A stretch of DNA of 41,623 nucleotides from Flavobacteriales bacterium (GTDB taxonomy: Bacteria > Bacteroidota > Bacteroidia > Flavobacteriales_D > Sanyastnellaceae), in contig JANQWV010000009.1 of assembly GCA_030729695.1 (NCBI GenBank), forward strand, positions 1 through 41,623. Reading direction: 5' to 3'. The position numbers and the translations under genes were made by a program. Numbering within the stretch: position 1 is the first letter of the stretch; each line of letters starts with the position of its first letter. The notes under the pieces are model-generated. The model was not told where the DNA came from and did no database searches. It worked only from the letters and a program-made list of their open reading frames with translations. Positions 1 through 7,364 of this stretch are shown piece after piece.

Positions 1-764
1 TCTTTGTGCGCGTTGTTGTTTCTCTTTTCAACACCATGAAGTTTCACCATTTCAGGAAAGAATTGGTGAAGCAGTTCCGTGTCGAAAAGAAGTTTCATTC
101 CAACTGAAGGTTTCTTGGAAAGAAGAATCTTGTTGAATTCAACCATGGTCCTTTCCACGCTTACGATTTCCAATCGAGCAGCATTTTCTTTGATGGCATG
201 AAGACTTTTTTCTTCAATGGTGAAGTTTAATTGTGAGGCGAATCGCACAGCACGCATCATTCGCAAAGGATCGTCGCTGTATGTAATGGCAGGTTCGAGC
301 GGTGTGCGAAGAATTTTATTTTCAAGATCGAGTAATCCGTTGAACGGATCAACCAATTCTCCGAAGGAATCTTCTTGAAGAGAGAGTGCCATGGCATTAA
401 CGGTGAAGTCTCTGCGCATTTGGTCGTCTTCTAAACTTCCTTTTTCCACATCGGGTTTTCTGCTGGTGGCGCGGTACGATTCTTTTCGGGCCGAAACGAA
501 TTCGACTTCGCTTCCTTTGTACACGAAATGTGCGGTTCCGAAATTCGCGAAGATGGAAACACGTTTTACGTTAAGTAATTCGGCTGTTCGATTAGCTAAC
601 GCAGGACCATCGCCACTGGTAACAATGTCAATGTCTTTGTTTAATCGCTTTAGCATGAGGTCACGAACATAACCGCCAATGACGAATGCCTCGGCATTTT
701 GTTCAACGGCCGCTTGTTGCACGGCTCGAAAGACGGTTTTTTGTAGATGACGGCTAAAGTTCAT
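1..764 (-). CDS. cca: CCA tRNA nucleotidyltransferase, 3' end outside window
   Basis: The first 254 codons of a class II nucleotidyltransferase are present; the gene runs off the left edge. The family adds or repairs the 3' CCA of tRNAs, and some relatives are poly(A) polymerases. The start is the ATG at 762-764. Visible motifs are GGYVRD at residues 30-35, the metal-binding DxD within KDIDIV at 43-48, and RRDFTVNA near residue 118, followed by a DP..G..DL..K.LRTP region and a SDDPLRMMRAVRFA motif typical of the tRNA-binding neck. An HD domain, common in this family, would lie beyond the edge and cannot be checked. An exact -7 box (TACCTTTG on the minus strand) ends 8 bases before the ATG, so the transcript should have almost no leader. 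The tRNA-Arg gene in this window encodes its own CCA, so for that tRNA the enzyme would act mainly in repair. Confidence 0.93.
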   Translation of the reverse strand, partial: MNFSRHLQKTVFRAVQQAAVEQNAEAFVIGGYVRDLMLKRLNKDIDIVTSGDGPALANRTAELLNVKRVSIFANFGTAHFVYKGSEVEFVSARKESYRATSRKPDVEKGSLEDDQMRRDFTVNAMALSLQEDSFGELVDPFNGLLDLENKILRTPLEPAITYSDDPLRMMRAVRFASQLNFTIEEKSLHAIKENAARLEIVSVERTMVEFNKILLSKKPSVGMKLLFDTELLHQFFPEMVKLHGVEKRNNNAHK

Positions 765-772
765 TTGCGGCG

Positions 773-780
773 CAAAGGTA
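773..780 (-). promoter_or_regulatory. -7 promoter box of cca
   Basis: The minus strand reads TACCTTTG, an exact match to the Bacteroidota -7 consensus TAnnTTTG, ending 8 bases before the cca start codon. I found no TTG at the usual -33 distance. Confidence 0.55.
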
Positions 781-892
781 CTTTTCAAAACTAGGAATCA
801 GAAATATTTGTTTTGGAGGTTAAAAACGAGTGGAAAAGCAACTTCTTGAAGCCTATTTCAGTCTTATATTGCGTACGCTAAACCTTAATAAA

Positions 893-1279
893 ATGAAAAA
901 AGTCCTAACCTTATTCTTGTTTGTGTTTTTTTGCGGCGCATATGTTTATGCACAGAATGCCCAAGTTACTTTTGGATCAACCACAAATTTCTCAATTGTT
1001 GAAGATGGATTTCATCCAGTGAAATTCCAGTTGACTGAAGGATCCAATGCAAACGTAGAAGGGCTTTTGCAATATGTTCAGAACAATCCTAAATACTTCA
1101 AGGTGCAAGTTGATGGAAACGAACTGACTTTAAATTTTGTAGAGGGTGTGCACTGGGGTGTTTGGATGAAAGTCTTCGGAGCCATGGAGGTTTCGCAGAT
1201 AGAGATTCGCGAGGCCAATCAAAATCTGGTTGTAGCTCCGATGGATTTCTTGAATTACTTCCATCTGCTCGAACTCTGA
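893..1279 (+). CDS. Small secreted protein of unknown function
   Basis: A 128-residue protein that I do not recognise. I chose the ATG at 893 because it opens a clean signal peptide (MKKVLTLFLFVFFCGAYVYA, cleaved before QNAQ); an upstream in-frame GTG at 830 would bury this signal. The mature part of about 108 residues is rich in beta-type segments, with short motifs FGSTTNFSIVEDG and YFKVQVDGNELTLNF. It has no cysteines, no lipobox and no T9SS tail. A TATATTG box ends about 20 bases before the ATG and may be its promoter. The gene stands alone, convergent with the Sua5 gene, with stop codons only one base apart. It is probably periplasmic or surface-exposed. Confidence 0.75.
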   Translation: MKKVLTLFLFVFFCGAYVYAQNAQVTFGSTTNFSIVEDGFHPVKFQLTEGSNANVEGLLQYVQNNPKYFKVQVDGNELTLNFVEGVHWGVWMKVFGAMEVSQIEIREANQNLVVAPMDFLNYFHLLEL

Positions 1280-1280
1280 A

Positions 1281-2222
1281 TTACTTCGCCGAAGCACGCC
1301 TCAATTTGTCGTTAATGGCACGACCTAAATTTTCATTCGGAAGGAACTCCGCTAGAATAACATCAATGTCTAACTGATCAAGTTCGCGCAAGAAAGCGAA
1401 TAGGTTGGATGCCGCTTCTGTGAAACTTCCAGATTTACTTAAGATACGTTGCGCTTCAATTTGATAATCTTCTTTAAAACTGAGTACTCCTATTTTTTGA
1501 GAAGCGAAGGAATGCATGAGCTCTCGAATGTTTCCAATATATACCGGTTTGCGCGGAGCGTAATGACTCGTGAGCATTCCAGGTGCAGCAGGAGAACTCG
1601 ATGAATGTTGCTGAATGTGAATGTTTGAACTGAAACGTTGAAGGTCTTCCACCGAGATTCCCCCCAAACGAAGTATTTCAATTTCGTTATGTTGAACACG
1701 CAAGACAGTCGATTCAATTCCCAAAGAACAATTTCCACCATTAAGTATGTATGGAATTTTTTCGCCCAATTGGTCGGAAACGTGCTGAGCACTTGTAGGG
1801 CTAATGTATCCAAACGGATTCGCGCTTGGCGCTGCAAGCGGAAAGGGAAGACTCCTTAAAAGTTCAAGCGTAACAGGATGATTCGGAATTCGAATTCCAA
1901 CTTCTTTCAATCCGGAAGTAGTTAAATCGGGAATGCATGTTTTTTTTGGAAGAAGTACCGTTAGTGCCCCCGGCCAAAAGTGCTCCATCAGATTGAAGGC
2001 CAATTCAGGAATTTCTTCCACATAATTTGAAACTTCTGAAACCTCTGAAACGTGAACAATTAATGGGTCGAAATGGGGACGGTTTTTCGCTTCGAAAATT
2101 TTCGAAACTGCAATTTCACTCAAGGCATTTCCAGCCAATCCGTATACCGTTTCCGTAGGAATAGCAACCACTTCGTTTTGAAGAAGAAGGTCTCGCGCTT
2201 TTTCTATTTCCGTTCCAATCAT
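1281..2222 (-). CDS. Threonylcarbamoyl-AMP synthase, Sua5 type
   Basis: A 313-residue enzyme that makes L-threonylcarbamoyladenylate from threonine, bicarbonate and ATP. This is the first step of t6A37 modification of ANN-decoding tRNAs. The YrdC domain is clear: IPTETVYGLAG at residues 21-31, KNRPHFDPLIVHV near 46, and the SAPSANPFGYISPTSAQHV nucleotide-binding segment around 130. The C-terminal extension after a linker with PGMLTSHYAPRKP (near 210) is the Sua5 domain, so this is the long Sua5 form and not the short YrdC/TsaC form. The start is the ATG at 2220-2222; a TTG three codons upstream is possible but less likely. The gene is divergent from pyrR across 46 bases, and its -7 box ends 6 bases before the ATG. 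Confidence 0.93.
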   Translation of the reverse strand: MIGTEIEKARDLLLQNEVVAIPTETVYGLAGNALSEIAVSKIFEAKNRPHFDPLIVHVSEVSEVSNYVEEIPELAFNLMEHFWPGALTVLLPKKTCIPDLTTSGLKEVGIRIPNHPVTLELLRSLPFPLAAPSANPFGYISPTSAQHVSDQLGEKIPYILNGGNCSLGIESTVLRVQHNEIEILRLGGISVEDLQRFSSNIHIQQHSSSSPAAPGMLTSHYAPRKPVYIGNIRELMHSFASQKIGVLSFKEDYQIEAQRILSKSGSFTEAASNLFAFLRELDQLDIDVILAEFLPNENLGRAINDKLRRASAK

Positions 2223-2228
2223 GATTTG

Positions 2229-2236
2229 CAAAAGTA
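2229..2236 (-). promoter_or_regulatory. -7 promoter box of the Sua5 gene
   Basis: The minus strand reads TACTTTTG, an exact TAnnTTTG match, ending 6 bases before the ATG at 2222. It lies inside the 46-base gap shared with the divergent pyrR promoter. Confidence 0.55.
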
Positions 2237-2254
2237 GTCAATTCAATTTTCTAC

Positions 2255-2262
2255 TATATTTG
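2255..2262 (+). promoter_or_regulatory. -7 promoter box of pyrR-pyrB
   Basis: TATATTTG is an exact TAnnTTTG match ending 6 bases before the pyrR ATG at 2269. A TTG sits at 2226-2228, but the 26-base spacer is longer than usual. The predicted transcript start is within a few bases of the start codon. Confidence 0.6.
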
Positions 2263-2268
2263 CACTCG

Positions 2269-2808
2269 ATGGCAAAGAAAATTACCTTGATCAATGGCGG
2301 ACTGCTGAATATGATCATTCAAAGGTTGTGTCGTCAATTAATCGAAAATCACAAAGACTTTTCTTCAACAGTACTCATTGGACTTCAACCACGCGGTGTG
2401 TTTTTCACGGAGCGCATTGTGGAAGAATTAGCGAAGTCTGGACACCAAGTGAAGTGGGGAATTGTAGATCCAACTTTTTATCGCGACGATTTTCGTATTC
2501 ACGACAAACCGCTACTAGCGAAGTCTACAGACATGAAGCACAGTGTTGAAGGAATGAATGTAGTGCTCATAGACGACGTCTTGTATACCGGCCGAACCAT
2601 TCGCGCGGGTATGGAAGGTCTTATGGAATACGGAAGACCGAAGTCTGTGGAATTGTTGGTTCTTATCGATCGGAAGAAAGGAAGAGAAGTTCCAATTGAA
2701 GCGACATATATCGGGAAGGAAGTGGAGAGTTTCGATAATCAACGCGTAAGAGTCATGTGGAAGAGTGAAGGAGAAAAGGAAGATCATGTAATTTTTTTGA
2801 ACGACTAA
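2269..2808 (+). CDS. pyrR: PyrR-type phosphoribosyltransferase
   Basis: A 179-residue phosphoribosyltransferase-fold protein. PyrR proteins are UMP-responsive regulators of pyrimidine genes and usually have uracil phosphoribosyltransferase activity. The PRPP-binding loop is clear (VVLIDDVLYTGRTIRAG), as are the family segments GLQPRGVFF and DPTFYRDDF near the middle. The ATG at 2269 (MAKKITLINGG) is chosen over one 16 codons upstream because the upstream stretch contains the promoter box and the Sua5 start region. Only one base separates its stop from the pyrB ATG, so the two are co-transcribed. The 46-base upstream gap holds no terminator-antiterminator hairpin, so classical PyrR attenuation of its own operon is not visible here. 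It may act elsewhere or serve mainly as a uracil-salvage enzyme. Confidence 0.92.
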   Translation: MAKKITLINGGLLNMIIQRLCRQLIENHKDFSSTVLIGLQPRGVFFTERIVEELAKSGHQVKWGIVDPTFYRDDFRIHDKPLLAKSTDMKHSVEGMNVVLIDDVLYTGRTIRAGMEGLMEYGRPKSVELLVLIDRKKGREVPIEATYIGKEVESFDNQRVRVMWKSEGEKEDHVIFLND

Positions 2809-2809
2809 A

Positions 2810-3748
2810 ATGAAGCTGAGCACCAAACACCTCATTGCCATTGAGCCGCTGAAAAAAGCGGACATTGACTTGATTTTTTCGCAAGCAGACGAGTTCAAAG
2901 AAGTCTTGAATAGACCCATTAAGAAGGTTCCTTCGTTAAGAGATATTACAGTAGCCAATTTGTTTTTTGAAAATTCAACGCGCACGCGTTTGAGTTTTGA
3001 GTTAGCAGAGAAAAGATTGGGTGCCGATGTAGTGAATTTTTCTGCATCTACTTCTTCGGTGAAGAAAGGTGAAACGCTCATTGATACCGTGAACAACATC
3101 TTGGCTATGAAAGTCGACATGGTGGTTATGCGTCACGCATCGCCCGGTGCATGTCAGTTTCTGGCTGAAAGAACCAACACTGTCGTTGTAAACGCTGGTG
3201 ATGGAACCCACGAACATCCAACACAGGGATTGCTCGATGCGTTTTCAATCAGAGAAAAATTAGGAGAGGTTAAAGGGAAGAAGGTTGTTATAGTCGGAGA
3301 CATAACACACAGTCGTGTTGCATTGAGTAACATCTATTGCCTTCAGAAGTTGGGTGCGGAAGTTATGGTGTGTGGACCAACAACGTTAATCCCGAAGCAC
3401 ATTGAATCACTAGGAGTGAAGGTTGAACACAATCTTCAACGCGCGTTAGAATGGTGCGATGTGGCGAACATGTTGCGTATTCAGTTGGAAAGACAAGACG
3501 CTGGAATACCATATTTTCCAAGCCTTCGCGAATACACAGAATTATTCGGACTTACACAAGATCGATTAAATGCTTTGGGTAAAGAAATCGTAATCATGCA
3601 CCCTGGACCAATTAATCGCGGAGTAGAAATTTCTAGCGAAGTTGCAGATGGCAACAATAGCATAATACTCAATCAAGTTGAAAATGGTGTAGCCGTAAGA
3701 ATGGCAACGATCTTTCTTCTAGCTCAAGGGATTAAAAGAGTAAGTTAA
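2810..3748 (+). CDS. pyrB: Aspartate carbamoyltransferase catalytic subunit
   Basis: A 312-residue enzyme that condenses carbamoyl phosphate with L-aspartate in the second step of de novo pyrimidine synthesis. The carbamoyl-phosphate loop STRTR is at residues 56-60 after FFEN. GDGTHEHPTQGLLDA near 130-144 and HPGPINRGVEI near 266 are diagnostic of ATCases and separate it from ornithine carbamoyltransferase. Length matches the family's usual 305-315 residues. No regulatory pyrI follows; the next gene is a STAS protein. It is the second gene of the pyrR-pyrB pair, one base after the pyrR stop. The last biosynthetic step present in this window, pyrD, lies about 10 kb away. Confidence 0.97.
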   Translation: MKLSTKHLIAIEPLKKADIDLIFSQADEFKEVLNRPIKKVPSLRDITVANLFFENSTRTRLSFELAEKRLGADVVNFSASTSSVKKGETLIDTVNNILAMKVDMVVMRHASPGACQFLAERTNTVVVNAGDGTHEHPTQGLLDAFSIREKLGEVKGKKVVIVGDITHSRVALSNIYCLQKLGAEVMVCGPTTLIPKHIESLGVKVEHNLQRALEWCDVANMLRIQLERQDAGIPYFPSLREYTELFGLTQDRLNALGKEIVIMHPGPINRGVEISSEVADGNNSIILNQVENGVAVRMATIFLLAQGIKRVS

Positions 3749-3764
3749 TTCTTCCATGTCTTTT

Positions 3765-3797
3765 TTTGTTTTTCTTTCTAGAAATTAACTAAATTTG
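3765..3797 (+). promoter_or_regulatory. Promoter of the STAS gene (-33 and -7 boxes)
   Basis: TTTG at 3765-3768 and an exact -7 box TAAATTTG at 3790-3797 are separated by 21 bases. The start codon follows 15 bases after the -7 box, so this transcript should have a short leader. Confidence 0.6.
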
Positions 3798-3812
3798 GGC
3801 AAAACGCATTTT

Positions 3813-4175
3813 ATGAATTTTGTTTCAGATCAAAAAGAAAAGTTAGTTTACATCACCTCGAACGTCGAGAAGTTGGATGCTATTTATGCTCCTGAGCTCA
3901 AGTCCGAGTTGGTGCTTCAAAACAGAAACACACAACGAAACATCATTGTTGATCTTTCTGCTACGAAGTATATCGACTCTTCTGGATTGTCTGCATTGCT
4001 TGTAGGACAGCGTTTGTGTCGCGATGCCAATGGGACATTCGTCGTTTGCGGCCTCCAAGAAACAGTTAAAAAATTAATTTCCATTTCTCAGTTGGACTCT
4101 GTATTTAAAATCACTCCAACATTAAACGAGGCCATTGATTTGGTTTATATGGAAGAAGTTGAACGTGAAATCTAA
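3813..4175 (+). CDS. STAS-domain protein (anti-sigma-factor antagonist type)
   Basis: A 120-residue single STAS domain. The signature IIVDLSATKYIDSSGLSALL places the conserved serine of the DSSGL loop at about residue 53. In SpoIIAA/RsbV-type proteins this serine is phosphorylated by an anti-sigma kinase. No kinase, phosphatase or sigma factor is nearby, so the partner is unknown. The ATG at 3813 is chosen because an upstream in-frame TTG at 3795 overlaps the -7 promoter box. The downstream T9SS-cargo gene starts 7 bases after the stop, and a terminator follows that gene, so the two probably share a transcript. A role in the secreted protein's expression is only a guess. Confidence 0.85.
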   Translation: MNFVSDQKEKLVYITSNVEKLDAIYAPELKSELVLQNRNTQRNIIVDLSATKYIDSSGLSALLVGQRLCRDANGTFVVCGLQETVKKLISISQLDSVFKITPTLNEAIDLVYMEEVEREI

Positions 4176-4182
4176 ACCCTAT

Positions 4183-4983
4183 ATGAATAAACAATTACTT
4201 TCTGTATTCGCTTTTGTAGCGCTTTCTTTATCTGCTGCTGCACAATGTAACTCTAACGATTACGATTGGGCAGGACAAACCTTTGGTGTAAGTCCAAACC
4301 CTGCTCTAGGAGAAAACTTTGCTCCAGGTCTTCAAGGTCAGCCATACGCTGACGTTCTTTATGTAAGGACTCCAACAACTGCTGCTGACATTGATCCAAC
4401 ATACCCAGCCTTGATCTCGATAAATAGCATTCACTTGGATGCTGTGTTTTACGGTATCGTTTCAGATGTAGACACAACTTGGGCAGATTTGTCTGGTTTG
4501 GGTCTTTCTATTTCTTGCAACAACAACGGTGAATATGCAGATCCTTGTATGTTCGGTGCTGGTGCAGGTTACTGCGGAGACATTACAGGAACTCCAAACG
4601 CAACAGGTATTTTCCCAGTTAAGATTGTAGTTACTGCAAACTTACTTTTGTTAGGTGATGTTCCTTATGAGTTCACAGGTTACACCCTTGACTTCTCTGG
4701 AAACAGCGTGACTGAAGGTGTTTCTTTCAGCGACGTAGTTAAAGTTTCTCCTAACCCAGCAAACGAATTCACTTTGGTGACTTTCCCAATGGGTGCTAAC
4801 GAGCAAGCTGAAGTTTCTGTATACAACACCATGGGTCAATTGGTTTTCTCTGAGAAAACAATGACAACTCCAGGTGCTAACACTTACCGTTTGAACACTT
4901 CGAACCTTCCAGTAGGAAACTACGTGGCTCGTCTTGTTTCAGGGAAGAATGTTGCAGAGAAGTTGATTCAAGTTCAACACTAA
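4183..4983 (+). CDS. Secreted protein with T9SS C-terminal sorting domain
   Basis: A 266-residue protein with a signal peptide (MNKQLLSVFAFVALSLSAAA, before QCNSN) and a type A T9SS sorting domain in its last 75-80 residues. The sorting domain has the usual elements VSPNPANEF, YNTMGQLV, LNTSNLPVGNYVARL and a final basic-hydrophobic strand KLIQVQH. It should cross the outer membrane through the type IX machinery and be released or anchored. The middle region contains several cysteines (CNNNGEYADPCMFGAG, GYCGD) that could pair. I do not recognise an enzymatic domain. A second VSPNPA segment occurs near the N-terminus of the mature part. Codon use is visibly biased to GGT, GCT, CCA, ACA and AAC compared with its neighbours, which suggests high expression. 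A strong terminator follows. Confidence 0.88.
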   Translation: MNKQLLSVFAFVALSLSAAAQCNSNDYDWAGQTFGVSPNPALGENFAPGLQGQPYADVLYVRTPTTAADIDPTYPALISINSIHLDAVFYGIVSDVDTTWADLSGLGLSISCNNNGEYADPCMFGAGAGYCGDITGTPNATGIFPVKIVVTANLLLLGDVPYEFTGYTLDFSGNSVTEGVSFSDVVKVSPNPANEFTLVTFPMGANEQAEVSVYNTMGQLVFSEKTMTTPGANTYRLNTSNLPVGNYVARLVSGKNVAEKLIQVQH

Positions 4984-5006
4984 TAGAAATTATTCACGAC
5001 CTTTGA

Positions 5007-5042
5007 AACCGTCTCGTCTTACACGAGGCGGTTTTCTTTTTT
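5007..5042 (+). terminator. Intrinsic terminator after the T9SS-cargo gene
   Basis: AACCGTCTCG (5007-5016) pairs with CGAGGCGGTT (5024-5033) around a 7-base loop, with one G-T wobble. A T-rich run continues to 5042. The next base is the A of the RNase Z start codon. Confidence 0.85.
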
Positions 5043-5951
5043 ATGCTGTTTCAAGTTACCATACTCGGATGTGGCGCCGCAACGCCAACCTCGCGCCACA
5101 AGCCTACGGCGCAGGTGGTGAATGTGCACGATAAATATTTTTTGATCGATTGCGGTGAAGGAACACAAATGCAATTGCGGAAGTATAAGGTGAAGATGCA
5201 GCGCATTCAAGCCATCTTCATTTCACATCTTCATGGCGATCACTTCTTCGGCCTAATCGGACTGCTGAGTACCTATAATTTATTGGGAAGGAAAACTCCT
5301 TTAACTATCTACGGTCCTCCCGGTTTGGAAGAAGTCATTCGTCTTCAATTCAAAGTTTCGGAATCTTATTTCGAATATGACTTGAATTTTATTGAAACAC
5401 AGGACAAAGAGAAACAGCTCATTTTTGAAGACGATACGGTTCGAGTTTATTCATTTCCGTTGAAACACCGCGTGCCGTGCACCGGATTTGTATTCGAGGA
5501 AAAAGAACGTAAGTTAAACGTTGAGAAGTGGGCCATTATTGAATTCAAACTTCAGCCTTCGGAAATATTGTTGTTGAAGAAGGGAATCGATGTCGAACGT
5601 GAGAACGAAGTGATTCCATATGGAAAAGCCACCAGTCCTTCTGTCCCGATTCGCAGATACGCCTATTGTTCAGATACCGCTTACGACGAACGCATTGTTC
5701 CGAATATTTTGAATTCGGATTTGGTTTATCATGAAACCACCTTTTTGCAAGAAGATACTGAACGTGCGAAGAAGACCTTTCATTCCACAACTATTCAAGC
5801 GGCGACTATAGCGAAAATGGCAAATGCGAAGAAATTGGTCGTTGGACATTATAGCAGTCGATACAGTGACGACGAACTCTTCAAGGCAGAGGCTATGACT
5901 GTATTTCCGAACACAGACATTGCCAACGAAGGCGTTGTTTTCGATCTGTAA
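5043..5951 (+). CDS. rnz: Ribonuclease Z
   Basis: A 302-residue metallo-beta-lactamase-fold tRNA 3' endonuclease that removes 3' trailers from tRNA precursors. The zinc motif HLHGDH is at residues 62-67. Further ligand regions are GCGAATPT..R near the N-terminus, LKHRVPCTGF near 140, CSDTAYDE near 212 and GHYSSRYSD near 267. Length is normal for the bacterial short form (about 300-310). The ATG at 5043 gives the expected MxFxVTILGCGAA start. It sits directly on the T-run of the preceding intrinsic terminator, so there is no room for a separate promoter between that hairpin and the start codon. Transcription must come from read-through or from a promoter within or upstream of the hairpin. Confidence 0.95.
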   Translation: MLFQVTILGCGAATPTSRHKPTAQVVNVHDKYFLIDCGEGTQMQLRKYKVKMQRIQAIFISHLHGDHFFGLIGLLSTYNLLGRKTPLTIYGPPGLEEVIRLQFKVSESYFEYDLNFIETQDKEKQLIFEDDTVRVYSFPLKHRVPCTGFVFEEKERKLNVEKWAIIEFKLQPSEILLLKKGIDVERENEVIPYGKATSPSVPIRRYAYCSDTAYDERIVPNILNSDLVYHETTFLQEDTERAKKTFHSTTIQAATIAKMANAKKLVVGHYSSRYSDDELFKAEAMTVFPNTDIANEGVVFDL

Positions 5952-5991
5952 AAATCTTTTCTGCGAGTGAGTGTATTTCGTACACTTTCTA

Positions 5992-5998
5992 TATCTTG
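5992..5998 (+). promoter_or_regulatory. Probable -7 box of the MFS gene
   Basis: TATCTTG, a one-base-shorter variant of TAnnTTTG, ends 5 bases before the ATG at 6004. It would give a leaderless or nearly leaderless transcript. Confidence 0.4.
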
Positions 5999-6003
5999 CA
6001 GGT

Positions 6004-7332
6004 ATGAATAAGCAACGATTAAGTTTTTGGCAAATCTGGAACATGAGCTTTGGCTTCATGGGAATTCAGTTTGGATGGGCGCTTCAAATGGCGAACATGA
6101 GTTCAATTTATGAATTCTTAGGAGCGAAATCTGGTGAAATACCACTTCTTTGGTTAGCAGCACCCTTAACCGGTTTTATTGTCCAGCCCATTATTGGCTA
6201 CTTGAGCGACCGCACGTGGCACCCAACTTTTGGAAGACGAAGACCTTATTTCATGATTGGAGCTATTCTAAGTTCTATTGCATTGGTGCTTATGCCGAAT
6301 TGCAGTGAGTTATGGATGGCAGCGGGATTGTTGTGGATTCTTGATTCATCCATTAACATTTCAATGGAACCGTTTCGCGCCTTTGTTGCGGATAACCTTC
6401 CGGAAGAACAACGGACTTTTGGTTTTAGCATGCAGTCGCTTTTTATTGGATTAGGATCTGTTGTAGCAAGCGCGTTACCATGGATTTTCACCAATTGGGT
6501 TGGAATGAAAGACGAAGTCGGTCACGTGGGTATTCCTTCGAATGTGAAATGGAGTTTTTACATTGGGGCTTGCGCGTTTTTTCTTTTTGTTCTCTATACC
6601 GTAGTTACATCGAAAGAGTATCCGCCCGTTGAAGATAAAAAGCGCGATGAGAAAAAGAAAGTAGGTGTCAAGGAGGGTTTGAATGAGATAATTGAAGCTA
6701 TTTTGAATATGCCGAAACGCATGAAGCAACTGGCTTTGGTGCAATTCCTTACTTGGCCTGGATTGTTTTTAATGTGGTTTTATTACACCCCTGCCGTGGG
6801 TGCCGATATTTTTGGAGGAAGTGCCTCGGACACCTCTGATCCAGCCTTAAGAACATTGTATCAGCAAGGAACTGAGTTGGCTGGTTTGACTTATTCCTTC
6901 CAAAACTTGATTACGTTTTTGTTTGCCATGTTACTTCCAGTATTGGCTAAACCGTTAGGACAAAAATTCACACATCAGTTGTGTCTTACGGTTGGAGGTC
7001 TTGGTCTTATTTCACTTTCCTTGATTCACGGCGCTCAAAACCAAGTTTTCTTCTTCGCGGTAATGGGTGCAGTAGGTATTGCATGGGCAAGTATTCTCTC
7101 AATGCCATACGCAATGCTAGCAGATTGCCTTCCAGAAAATAAAATCGGAGTATACATGGGTATTTTCAACTTCTTCATTGTGCTTCCTGAAATTATTGCC
7201 GCTCTGTCTTTCGGATGGGTGATGGATACTTTTTTGGATAACAACAGGGTATTAGCTGTTTCAATAGGCGGAGGTTTGTTGATTTTAGCAGGAATTTTAA
7301 CCATGCGCATTAGCGAGACCAAGAACTCTTAG
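6004..7332 (+). CDS. MFS transporter, SLC45/GPH-like sugar carrier
   Basis: A 442-residue inner-membrane protein with about 12 hydrophobic segments. The signature SDRTWHPTFGRRRPYFMIGA near residues 60-80 is the loop 2-3 motif of the sucrose/maltose-type (SLC45-like, GPH-related) carriers. PLTGFIVQPIIGYLSDR precedes it. A long charged cytoplasmic loop (about residues 205-230, rich in K, D and E) separates the two halves. Members usually import disaccharides or maltodextrins with protons, but the substrate here is unknown. A GH13 lipoprotein exists in the window about 28 kb away, so they are not an operon. The ATG at 6004 is preferred over one 11 codons upstream because the upstream part contains the promoter-like TATCTTG. 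Confidence 0.85.
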   Translation: MNKQRLSFWQIWNMSFGFMGIQFGWALQMANMSSIYEFLGAKSGEIPLLWLAAPLTGFIVQPIIGYLSDRTWHPTFGRRRPYFMIGAILSSIALVLMPNCSELWMAAGLLWILDSSINISMEPFRAFVADNLPEEQRTFGFSMQSLFIGLGSVVASALPWIFTNWVGMKDEVGHVGIPSNVKWSFYIGACAFFLFVLYTVVTSKEYPPVEDKKRDEKKKVGVKEGLNEIIEAILNMPKRMKQLALVQFLTWPGLFLMWFYYTPAVGADIFGGSASDTSDPALRTLYQQGTELAGLTYSFQNLITFLFAMLLPVLAKPLGQKFTHQLCLTVGGLGLISLSLIHGAQNQVFFFAVMGAVGIAWASILSMPYAMLADCLPENKIGVYMGIFNFFIVLPEIIAALSFGWVMDTFLDNNRVLAVSIGGGLLILAGILTMRISETKNS

Positions 7333-7335
7333 AAC

Positions 7336-7343
7336 TATCTTTG
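7336..7343 (+). promoter_or_regulatory. -7 box of ribA
   Basis: TATCTTTG exactly matches TAnnTTTG and lies just after the MFS stop codon, 21 bases upstream of the ribA GTG start. Confidence 0.5.
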
Positions 7344-7364
7344 AATTTCTAATTCGAAACGATA

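Noticed and set aside
2223-2268. PyrR-dependent attenuator upstream of pyrR
   Set aside because: The gap is 46 bases and contains no terminator or antiterminator stems.
3795-3812. TTG start for the STAS gene
   Set aside because: It overlaps the exact -7 promoter box; the ATG at 3813 fits the domain start better.
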